From a virus, in the IMG/VR virus record IMGVR_UViG_3300035661_000192, positions 1 to 35,368 of that record: DNA of 35,368 nucleotides, one strand, 5' to 3'. This document shows, one piece after another, positions 23,307 to 29,630 of the stretch. Numbering within the stretch: position 1 is the first letter of the stretch; each line of letters begins with the position of its first letter. The notes beneath the pieces are model-generated. The model saw only the letters and a list, made by a program, of their open reading frames with translations, ran no database searches and was not told where the DNA came from. The translations under genes and the position numbers were made by a program.

Positions 23307-24076
23307 TCTTCATTACCTCCTTCTTTAGAGATTTCTATTAATTCTTTTGTAATTTTTTCTATAATCTCTTCATAGTCTTTTTTAAATATATCTTTTGTAT
23401 GTTCTAATCCATACTCAGCTAATACACTTCTGATAATAGTTTCCACAACTTCAGAAGAAAGCCCGTGTTCTCTTGCTGTATTATTCGCAATAGCCCAAAG
23501 TCTTCTTTTTTGGGCTTCTGAGATTTTATCTTCTTTGTCTTCTATAGATGTTTCTTTTGGTAATTCTTTTACTGGTTCATTAATAGCTGGTTCCGACATA
23601 ACCTCTGCTTCTTCGTATGGCAGTGATGCTGTTTCCTCTGGAAATGCCAAGCGGAAAGCCTGTGCTATGGCTGTCTTTTTAAGCATAAATATTGGCATGC
23701 TTTTCCAACTCGGAGTATCTTTTTTAGCTTCATTAAGATATACACGCCATTTCAAAGGATATTGCCAATCCTTTCTATAGATTGTAGTTTCTGCATATGT
23801 GTCAATCTCATCTTTGCCAACTACTACATCCCAGCCGTTTAGCCTATTGCTCTTTTCAGCTCTTTTGATATATTCTGTATAGCTGACAACTAACTGTATG
23901 CTACCCTTGTATGGGATAAAGTGGCATTCTTTTTTTGTTGGGTCTAATCCAATGTGTCTTGCTAATGCTATTGCTTTCTTGATTTCAGCATCATTGACAC
24001 TTTGCAAGTGTGGAAATAAAACCTTTACCATTTCTACAATGTTGCCTTCTGTTGTTTTTACTACTGCTGTTGTCAT
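23303..24076 (-). CDS. recT: RecT-family single-strand annealing protein
   Basis: A 257-aa recombinase that anneals single strands. The RecT pattern is clear: KALFPHLQSVNDAEI-type start, ALARHIGLDPTKKECHFIPYKGSIQLVVSYTEYIKRAEKS, and WKSMPIFMLKKTAIAQAFRLAFPEE. A variable acidic C-terminal part follows. No exonuclease partner (RecE/Exo) is seen next to it. It has a strong AAGGAGG site. Confidence 0.88.
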   Translation of the reverse strand: MTTAVVKTTEGNIVEMVKVLFPHLQSVNDAEIKKAIALARHIGLDPTKKECHFIPYKGSIQLVVSYTEYIKRAEKSNRLNGWDVVVGKDEIDTYAETTIYRKDWQYPLKWRVYLNEAKKDTPSWKSMPIFMLKKTAIAQAFRLAFPEETASLPYEEAEVMSEPAINEPVKELPKETSIEDKEDKISEAQKRRLWAIANNTAREHGLSSEVVETIIRSVLAEYGLEHTKDIFKKDYEEIIEKITKELIEISKEGGNEE

Positions 24077-24127
24077 TTTACTTACCTCCTTTAGCTATGC
24101 TATAATCTATTTGCTGTAGTAATTGGA

Positions 24128-24373
24128 TCATTTTCTTATTTTTTCTATGTAAGCTTGGAGTTCTTTATATTCTCCAAGCTCTTTTTTTAAAATCAGATTT
24201 TCTACTTCCAGCTGAGATTTTTCAGCTTCTAATTTTGCAATCTCTTTATTCATTCTGTAGTTCATATACTGCCAAGCACTTAAAACTATTCCAACGCCAA
24301 GCATAACAGCAAGAGTTTTCTTTGCCATTTTTTTGTTTTTCTCGTAAGTTTCATCGAAATTAGTTTTTAACAT
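24128..24373 (-). CDS. Small membrane protein with coiled coil (81 aa)
   Basis: An 81-aa protein with one membrane segment (LAVMLGVGIVLSAWQYM, about 22-38) and a following Glu/Lys coiled coil (KEIAKLEAEKSQLEVENLILKKELGEY). Orientation is probably N-in. It overlaps the preceding 59-aa gene by 14 bases. No known function; location in the early operon is notable for a membrane protein. Confidence 0.6.
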   Translation of the reverse strand: MLKTNFDETYEKNKKMAKKTLAVMLGVGIVLSAWQYMNYRMNKEIAKLEAEKSQLEVENLILKKELGEYKELQAYIEKIRK

Positions 24374-24539
24374 GACGTTCTACCTCCTTTTTAGTGAATT
24401 CAAGAAATTTCACAACTTTCTTAATGCTGTCAAATTCAAACACCCTTCCATGCAGGTAAACAATGAATTTTCCATTGTCCGAAAAGACCTTCGCTCTCAA
24501 ATCCCAAGCTAATTTTTCAGCTACTTCGTATAAGTCCAT
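24360..24539 (-). CDS. Small early protein (59 aa)
   Basis: A 59-aa reading frame (MDLYEVAEKLAWDLRAKVFSD...) with an AAGGAGG site eight to ten bases before the ATG. It starts 14 bases after the HU gene and overlaps the next gene. It looks like helix - two strands - helix. No family recognised. Confidence 0.65.
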   Translation of the reverse strand: MDLYEVAEKLAWDLRAKVFSDNGKFIVYLHGRVFEFDSIKKVVKFLEFTKKEVERHVKN

Positions 24540-24553
24540 TTTTTCATACCTCC

Positions 24554-24832
24554 TTACTTTTTATTTACTGCTATTTGCAAAGATTTAGCTGGTTTAAACA
24601 CTACTACTTTCTTAGCTGGAATTGTAATTTCTTCACCAGTTCTTGGATTTCTTCCTTTCCTTGCTCTTTTTTCTTTAACACCAAAAACACCAAGTCCGGG
24701 AATAGTTACTCTTTCACCAGAAGCAATCGTACGAATCATAACTTCACAGACATAACTGACGATTTCGTTAGCTTCTGAAAGAGTAATGCCAAACTGCTTT
24801 TGTGTTGCTTGGACTAAGTCAAACTTTGTCAT
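24554..24832 (-). CDS. HU/IHF-type DNA-bending protein
   Basis: A 92-aa HU-family protein: helical N-terminus (MTKFDLVQATQKQFGITLSEANEIVSYVCEVMIRTI), GERVTIPGLGVFGVKEKRARKGRNPRTGEEITIPA arm with the conserved RNPRTGE, and VVFKPAKSLQIAVN. HU and IHF assist Mu transpososome assembly by bending DNA, so a phage copy in the transposase operon makes sense. It begins two bases after the Cro/Ner-like gene. Confidence 0.93.
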   Translation of the reverse strand: MTKFDLVQATQKQFGITLSEANEIVSYVCEVMIRTIASGERVTIPGLGVFGVKEKRARKGRNPRTGEEITIPAKKVVVFKPAKSLQIAVNKK

Positions 24833-24834
24833 GA

Positions 24835-25080
24835 TTACACCTCCTTTTTAGATTTAGATTTTTTAGATTTTCTTTCTTGAAGTTCTTTTTCATAGATATG
24901 CAAGATATTCGGGTCTTGGAAATAGTCAGTTATTTTCAAAATTAACGGTCTGGAAATTTTTTTCCCATACATAACTTCACGAATGAACATATCTCTTACT
25001 CCAATCTCTATTGCAAGTCTATTTATTGACATTCCCTTTTCTGCCAACTTTTTCTTTAAAAATTCCCTAAATTCTTGCAT
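24835..25080 (-). CDS. Cro/Ner-like HTH regulator, first early gene
   Basis: An 81-aa protein with an N-terminal helix-turn-helix (FREFLKKKLAEKGMSINRLAIEIGVRDMFIREVMYGKK) and a Lys/Ser-rich tail. It is divergent from the repressor gene and first of the leftward early operon, the position of Ner in Mu and Cro in lambda. It probably binds operators in the shared control region and tunes early transcription. Its ribosome binding site is AAGGAG. Confidence 0.78.
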   Translation of the reverse strand: MQEFREFLKKKLAEKGMSINRLAIEIGVRDMFIREVMYGKKISRPLILKITDYFQDPNILHIYEKELQERKSKKSKSKKEV

Positions 25081-25107
25081 TCTTTGTCTCCTTCATATAC
25101 TATTAAT

Positions 25108-25121
25108 AAGGTTATAACCTT
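25108..25121. promoter_or_regulatory. Palindrome AAGGTTATAACCTT in early leader
   Basis: A perfect 14-bp palindrome located between the early promoter and the Cro/Ner-like start codon. It lies just downstream of the predicted transcription start, so a protein bound here would block transcription. A candidate site for the Cro/Ner-like protein. Confidence 0.5.
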
Positions 25122-25134
25122 ACAGTGTGTAAAT

Positions 25135-25164
25135 ATTATAGTTCGATTTCTAACTTTTTGTCAA
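25135..25164 (-). promoter_or_regulatory. Leftward early promoter
   Basis: On the minus strand TTGACA (25164-25159) and TATAAT (25140-25135) are separated by 18 bp. It points to the early operon from the Cro/Ner-like gene to dnaN. An AAAGTTAGAAATC operator-like sequence fills the spacer and a second copy lies just upstream, so repression by promoter occlusion is likely. Confidence 0.75.
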
Positions 25165-25189
25165 TAGGTAAAGTTAGAAATCTAACTTT
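25141..25189. promoter_or_regulatory. Paired operator-like repeats AAAGTTAGAAATC
   Basis: AAAGTTAGA-AA-TCTAACTTT forms a near-perfect palindrome at 25170-25189. A second copy in the opposite orientation lies at 25141-25157 within the early promoter spacer, matching 15 of 17 bases. The pair spans the promoter like lambda operators. The binding protein is probably the repressor encoded to the right. Confidence 0.65.
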
Positions 25190-25207
25190 GAAAAACAATG
25201 ACTTTTT

Positions 25208-25223
25208 ATTACAAGTTTGTAAT
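25208..25223. promoter_or_regulatory. Second copy of the left-operon operator palindrome
   Basis: ATTACAAGTTTGTAAT is the same palindrome as at 493-508 with one central change. It lies upstream of the repressor gene, near weak rightward promoter elements (TTGTAA 25217-25222 and TATTAA 25239-25244), and may serve autoregulation. Confidence 0.6.
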
Positions 25224-25257
25224 GTTTAAGAATTGTTCTATTAACTATTTAGGTTTC

Positions 25258-25291
25258 GTCGGAATCTGCAATTTTTGCAGGTTGCGACATT
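25258..25291. repeat. Palindromic element Z, copy 3, in the repressor leader
   Basis: The same palindrome as at 22580, located between the operators and the repressor ribosome binding site. If transcribed it would form a hairpin in the repressor mRNA leader about 12 bases before the AAGGAG site. Confidence 0.85.
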
Positions 25292-25315
25292 AAAAAATAT
25301 GTAAGGAGTAGTGCC

Positions 25316-25975
25316 ATGGAAGACATTAAAGATAGAATTAAGCTATTAATGGATAAATTAGGAATTAAAACATTTGCTGAGCTATCAAGAAGAACTGGAG
25401 TATCAAAAGCTACATTGTCTGAAATGTTTACTGGCAAGCATACACCTTCAACAGCCACCATTAACCTAATATCCAAAACCTTTAATGTAAACCCAGAATG
25501 GCTAAAAACAGGCAAAGGAGAGATGTTCTTAAAAAATGAAGAAGAAGATATATTTAGTCATCCAAGCATAGAACAAATAATATACTTTCCTGTAGTTGCA
25601 AAAGTTGGGGCTGGATTTCCACAAGACAATAATCAAATAGAAGTCATAGAATATATACCACTTCCGGCATCAACAAATTTAGATAAAAACAAGCATTTTA
25701 TTGTTAAAGTGCATGGAGATAGCATGGAACCAACACTGCAAGATGGTGATTATGTAATAGCTAAATATTACTTTAACGGTGCAACAGATATACCAAACGG
25801 AAAAGTTGTAATCATTAGAGATGACAATGGAGAATTGTATATAAAAAAACTGTATAAAGGTAAAAATGGAATTGTGTTTATATCAGATAATCCAAATTAT
25901 GAGCCTTTATATCCAAACGAAGGATATAGAATTGTCGGGATAGCTCAGGAAGTAATAGCAAGAAGAAAGTTGTGA
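25316..25975 (+). CDS. LexA/CI-type self-cleaving phage repressor
   Basis: A 219-aa repressor. The N-terminal HTH covers about 16-60 (TFAELSRRTGVSKATLSEMFTGKHTPSTATINLISKTF). The S24 peptidase domain has a cleavage site in VVAKVGAGFP (A99-G100), the catalytic Ser in HGDSMEPTLQDGDYVIA (S136) and the Lys in GELYIKKLY (K177). Such repressors cut themselves with RecA help after DNA damage. Mu's own repressor is different, so this element is likely SOS-inducible. The start follows AAGGAG. Confidence 0.92.
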   Translation: MEDIKDRIKLLMDKLGIKTFAELSRRTGVSKATLSEMFTGKHTPSTATINLISKTFNVNPEWLKTGKGEMFLKNEEEDIFSHPSIEQIIYFPVVAKVGAGFPQDNNQIEVIEYIPLPASTNLDKNKHFIVKVHGDSMEPTLQDGDYVIAKYYFNGATDIPNGKVVIIRDDNGELYIKKLYKGKNGIVFISDNPNYEPLYPNEGYRIVGIAQEVIARRKL

Positions 25976-26047
25976 TTGTAAAATTTCAGAAATTGTATAA
26001 AAAGCGTATGATTTTGTATAAATTTTTATGAGTGAGGAGGGCAAGCT

Positions 26048-26731
26048 ATGGGATTTATTCTTTACCTTACAGGATTAATTATAATTGGATTGACATTTGA
26101 TAAGATAAGAAATAAAACCAATGTGAAAGAGTTTGAAGTGTTCGGAAAACATAAATGGAAATATAGAATTGGCGGATTTATTCTCATGGTTATTGGTTCG
26201 GCGTTGATAGTTGATACTTCACAATCAACAGTAGAAACACCCGATATTTCAGAAGAAAATCTAAAGCAAACTGTAGCATCATTTTATAATGAAAAATATC
26301 CTGAAGCTAAAATATACGGCCAAAATAATGAAGCTATTATATATTTCCCTTCCAAAAAATCACCCCCTCCTGCTACTGATTATGTAGGATTTATAAAATG
26401 GAGTTCAGGTGTTTACTTAGTTGTTAACTGCGATTTGGATAATCCACACAATAGAAGCTTAGGAAGCAAAGAATGTTTATCCGATGAAGATAAAGAAGGG
26501 CGTTCTATTATTGATGCTTTATATTATATTTATAACTTAGAGAAACCAAGCAAAGAAGAATTTATTGAGTATATTAGACATAATTGCTTAGAAAGTGAAT
26601 GCTATATAAATGACATGCCTGTAATGGCGTCTAATAATAAAAAGTATATGCTTAATATTCGTTCTTTTTACATTTCACCAAAAAATAAACATATACAATA
26701 CGTCTATATAGATATTAGCCCTGCCCAGTAG
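26048..26731 (+). CDS. Membrane protein next to the repressor (possible moron)
   Basis: A 227-aa protein with two N-terminal membrane segments (FILYLTGLIIIGLTF, 3-17; IGGFILMVIGSALIV, 41-55) and a soluble C-terminal part probably outside or periplasmic. That part has four Cys (CDL, KECL, NCLE, ECYI), which could pair. It follows the repressor with a GAGGAGGG site and no terminator between, so it is probably expressed in the lysogen. Superinfection exclusion or another lysogenic trait is a fair guess only. Confidence 0.7.
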   Translation: MGFILYLTGLIIIGLTFDKIRNKTNVKEFEVFGKHKWKYRIGGFILMVIGSALIVDTSQSTVETPDISEENLKQTVASFYNEKYPEAKIYGQNNEAIIYFPSKKSPPPATDYVGFIKWSSGVYLVVNCDLDNPHNRSLGSKECLSDEDKEGRSIIDALYYIYNLEKPSKEEFIEYIRHNCLESECYINDMPVMASNNKKYMLNIRSFYISPKNKHIQYVYIDISPAQ

Positions 26732-26779
26732 CTATAAAGTAGTACTGCAAAATTGCAAATATAAACATCACCTTCTAAT

Positions 26780-26824
26780 CTTGTGAAATCTGTGCTTGTC
26801 TGAAGCTTGCATCTAAAAGATAAT
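26780..26824 (+). promoter_or_regulatory. Late-type promoter before gpU (copy B), leaderless
   Basis: The box GTGAAATCTGTGCTTG (26783-26798) leads into TTGTCT (26796-26801), a 17-bp spacer and GATAAT (26819-26824). The gpU ATG (26831) begins only seven bases after the -10, at the expected transcription start, so the mRNA would lack a leader. Confidence 0.78.
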
Positions 26825-26830
26825 GAGATT

Positions 26831-27328
26831 ATGAAATATGCAAGCTTTGGCGATATTATCTTTCAAATATTTTCATACAGAGAACATAAAGAAAGTAATC
26901 AGTATGCTGTTGCAAAATTGCAGACTGTAATCGCTCCAAGTAGTCTGCAGTATCTCGGTAATGAATTACAATCTCTGGAACTTTCAATAAATTTTCACAA
27001 TGCATTCTGTAATCCCTTAGAGGAGTATCAAAAGCTTAAAGATTTAGCCAAAACGGGGGAACCGCAGAAATTAATCATTGCTGAAAAAATCATTGGTGAT
27101 TTTGTAATAGAAAGTATAGATGCAGATTTTCAACAGATTGATGCATACGGTCAACCGGTTGACATATCTCTAAACGTTAAATTCACTGAATACATCAAAA
27201 AAGAAATTCAAAAGAAACAAACAGCATCAAGCAAAAAGAAAGGCAAAGCTGTTAAAAAGAAAAATACTCAAAAACAAAATCAAAACTTGCAGCAAAAAAG
27301 CAACTATACAAATATGCTTGATAAGTGA
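26831..27328 (+). CDS. Tail protein gpU-like (P2 type)
   Basis: A 165-aa tail terminator-type protein starting MKYASFGDIIFQIFSYREH. It has the gpU layout, including LQYLGNELQSLELSINFHNAFCNP and GQPVDISLNVKFTEY. The last 35 residues are a Lys/Gln-rich tail. A TTG start 24 bases upstream would overlap the -10 and is rejected. There is no ribosome binding site before the ATG; see the promoter. A dispersed palindrome encodes VAKLQ. Confidence 0.82.
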   Translation: MKYASFGDIIFQIFSYREHKESNQYAVAKLQTVIAPSSLQYLGNELQSLELSINFHNAFCNPLEEYQKLKDLAKTGEPQKLIIAEKIIGDFVIESIDADFQQIDAYGQPVDISLNVKFTEYIKKEIQKKQTASSKKKGKAVKKKNTQKQNQNLQQKSNYTNMLDK

Positions 27329-27336
27329 GGTAAAAG

Positions 27337-27558
27337 ATGAACTATATTAACTACATAGTCAAAGAAGGCGATAGATGGGATACTATCTCATATGAAATGT
27401 ATTCTGACCCATATCTGTATGAAATAATCATTCAAGCAAATCCACAGTTTTTAGCTCATGCTTATCCACCACCCGGAACTGTTTTAAAAATTCCAATCTT
27501 GGAAATTGATGACACAGACAATCAAGAAGTAATTAATCCACCATGGCAGACAGATTAA
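27337..27558 (+). CDS. Tail protein X (LysM-like, P2 gpX)
   Basis: A 73-aa LysM-type protein (YIVKEGDRWDTISYEMYSDPYLYEIIIQANPQ...PPGTVLKIPIL). The YxVxxGDxWDxIA pattern is the gpX mark. It lies between gpU- and gpD-like genes as in many P2-like tails and overlaps the next gene by 16 bases. Confidence 0.88.
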   Translation: MNYINYIVKEGDRWDTISYEMYSDPYLYEIIIQANPQFLAHAYPPPGTVLKIPILEIDDTDNQEVINPPWQTD

Positions 27559-28559
27559 CTTACTACAAGCCATATCTTTATGTTGAAATCAACAATAACA
27601 ACGTATCAGCTTACATAACACCGTATTTATTAAGTTTTAAATACACAGATAACGATGGACTTGATAAAGATGAAAGTGATGACATAGAGATTGAAGTTGA
27701 GGATTCTACTTATTTTTTCCGAGATAATCCACCGGCAAGAGGTTCAAGCTTAAAAGTTCGGTTCGGATATGAAGAAACAGTTCGAGACGCAGGAACTTTC
27801 TTTATAGACAGCTACAACTTTAGATATAGCCGTTCTGGAGCAACTTTCACAATCAAAGCACTTGCTAAAGATGTTAAAGCATCATTCAGAACTCTTAAAA
27901 CAACAGCATTTGAAAATACAACACTTAAAAAGATTGCTGAAGATATAGCAAAAAGGAATGGTTATAAGCTGTTTTTTGAAGGTAATGACATTAATTTTCA
28001 AAGAATAGACCAATATAAACAAAGAGATTTAGAGTTTTTGCAGAAATTATGTAAACGATACGGTTATATATGCAAAATTGCAGACAAAAAGATTGTAATT
28101 AGAGATTTAGAAAAAAGCTCAAATGATAACGGCATATACGTAATAACTCCTGACATAACAATTGACTTAGATATTGAAGTAAGCAGTTTATACGCTTCTG
28201 ATGTTGATGTTGTTTATTTAGACCCAAACAAAAAAGACAGCATATCAGACAATAAAAAGACAAAAGTCAAAGCATCGCAAGACAAACAAGTTGAACGTGT
28301 AAGAGTAGAAAATAAAAAACAAGCTGAAAAGGTAGCATCGGCTCAGAAAACAATAAATGAAATGAAAGAATTAAAAGGCAGAATAACCACTGTAGGAATT
28401 CCAAACATCTATGCATCTTCTCAAATAGAGCTTAAAGGATTTGGAAAGTTTGACGGCTTATATTACTGCTCTACTGTAATACATGAAATAAAAAGAGATG
28501 GATATACAACAGAAATAGAGTTTTTGAAAAATCCAAACCAGACAGGTAAAAAGAAATGA
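27543..28559 (+). CDS. Tail hub protein gpD-like (P2 type)
   Basis: A 338-aa baseplate hub protein. Typical parts are SFKYTDNDGLDKDESDDIEIEVED near the start, LKVRFGYEETVRDAGTFFIDSYNFRYSRSGATFTIKALAKD, and RDLEFLQKLCKRYGYICKIADKKIVIRDL. It overlaps gpV by four bases. A dispersed palindrome encodes CKIAD. Confidence 0.9.
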   Translation: MADRLTYYKPYLYVEINNNNVSAYITPYLLSFKYTDNDGLDKDESDDIEIEVEDSTYFFRDNPPARGSSLKVRFGYEETVRDAGTFFIDSYNFRYSRSGATFTIKALAKDVKASFRTLKTTAFENTTLKKIAEDIAKRNGYKLFFEGNDINFQRIDQYKQRDLEFLQKLCKRYGYICKIADKKIVIRDLEKSSNDNGIYVITPDITIDLDIEVSSLYASDVDVVYLDPNKKDSISDNKKTKVKASQDKQVERVRVENKKQAEKVASAQKTINEMKELKGRITTVGIPNIYASSQIELKGFGKFDGLYYCSTVIHEIKRDGYTTEIEFLKNPNQTGKKK

Positions 28560-28960
28560 TTAGAAGAGGCATTGTCGTTGCGGTAGATGAAAAAACAGCG
28601 AGAGTAAGAGTGCAAATGCCAGATTTGGATAATATGGTTTCAAATTGGCTTCCAGTTATAAATCACAAAACACATCAGGATAAGTCTTATTGGATGCCAG
28701 ACATCGGCGAATATGTCGTTATTGCTTACGACGAAGAGGGGGAGCATTCAGACGGTTATGTGTTAGGAGCTATCTATAACGAAGCAGATAAACCACCAGT
28801 AGCAAGTAAAGATAAATACTTTATTAGGTTTTCCGATGGAACAGAAATTGAATATGACAGACAACAACATCAGTTAAGAATTAATGTAAACGGTGATATT
28901 ACAATAGAAGCATCTGGAAACATCATCATTAAAGGCTCAAGAATAGATTTAAACCCGTAG
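28556..28960 (+). CDS. Baseplate spike protein gpV-like
   Basis: A 134-aa OB-fold plus beta-helix spike: MIRRGIVVAVDEKTARVRVQMPDLDNMVSNWLPVI, YWMPDIGEYVVIAYDEEGEHSDGYVLGAIY, then the repeat-rich C-terminus (FSDGTEIEYDRQQHQLRINVNGDITIEASGNIIIKG). It pierces the cell envelope at the tail tip. It overlaps gpD by four bases. Confidence 0.9.
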   Translation: MIRRGIVVAVDEKTARVRVQMPDLDNMVSNWLPVINHKTHQDKSYWMPDIGEYVVIAYDEEGEHSDGYVLGAIYNEADKPPVASKDKYFIRFSDGTEIEYDRQQHQLRINVNGDITIEASGNIIIKGSRIDLNP

Positions 28961-28969
28961 GAGTTAGTG

Positions 28970-29257
28970 ATGTCAGCAGCAGTTGTTAGATTAGGTGATA
29001 GTTGCAGTGGACACGGCTGTTATCCACCAAGAAAAAATGTTGAAGCATCTAATAATGTTTTTATAAATGGAAGAGGGGCTCATAGAGTTGGAGATGCTTG
29101 GGCTTCTCATTGTTGCGGAACTCCTTGCCATGATGGAGTTGCTGCAAGTGGCTCTTCTTCTGTTTATGTGAACGGAAAACCAATCTGTAGAGTAGGCGAC
29201 AGTGTAAGCTGTGGCTCAACAATGGCAGAAGGCAGTCCGAACGTTTTCGCCGGATAA
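28970..29257 (+). CDS. PAAR spike-tip protein
   Basis: A 95-aa PAAR protein that caps the gpV spike. It has a VVRLGDSCSGHG start, the VFINGRGAHRVGDAW and SVYVNGKPICRVGDSVSCGS repeats, and SPNVFAG at the end. His and Cys (HCCGTPCHDG) could bind metal. I chose the ATG at 28970, six bases after TAGGAG, rather than the GTG one codon earlier. Confidence 0.92.
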   Translation: MSAAVVRLGDSCSGHGCYPPRKNVEASNNVFINGRGAHRVGDAWASHCCGTPCHDGVAASGSSSVYVNGKPICRVGDSVSCGSTMAEGSPNVFAG

Positions 29258-29261
29258 ATTC

Positions 29262-29306
29262 ACTGTGAAATCTGTGCTTGTTTAATTAGTTCTATAAATA
29301 GATAAT
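29262..29306 (+). promoter_or_regulatory. Late-type promoter before gpW (copy A), leaderless
   Basis: The box GTGAAATCTGTGCTTGTTT (29265-29283) includes TTGTTT as -35. A 17-bp spacer and GATAAT (29301-29306) follow. The gpW ATG (29313) lies exactly seven bases after the -10 as in copy B, with no ribosome binding site between. Confidence 0.8.
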
Positions 29307-29312
29307 GAAGAT

Positions 29313-29630
29313 ATGAGAGTGGTAGAGTTTAATCAGCTTAATAGCATTTTTCAGAACATAAAGATTATACTAACAACTTTGAAAGGTGAAGATATACACA
29401 GACCGGAGTTTGGCTCTAATCTGTATCTGCTTTTAGACAAGCCACTAACAGCAATCACGAAAGGGAAAATCATGGCAGAAATAACAGATGCAATAGAAGA
29501 ATGGGAGCCAAGAGCAAAAGTCAGAAATATTTCACTTAATAAAGACTATGAAAGACTTTTGATAAGCATTGAATTAGAAATCAAAGATACCGGAGAAATA
29601 ATAGAGATACCGCTATGGCTGAATTCGTGA
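29313..29630 (+). CDS. Baseplate wedge protein gpW/gp25-like
   Basis: A 105-aa wedge protein (FQNIKIILTTLKGEDIHRPEFGSNLYLLLDKPLT...AIEEWEPRAKVRNISL). The RPEFGS motif and EPR are typical of gp25/gpW. It starts from a leaderless late-type promoter and overlaps gpJ by 16 bases. Confidence 0.9.
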   Translation: MRVVEFNQLNSIFQNIKIILTTLKGEDIHRPEFGSNLYLLLDKPLTAITKGKIMAEITDAIEEWEPRAKVRNISLNKDYERLLISIELEIKDTGEIIEIPLWLNS

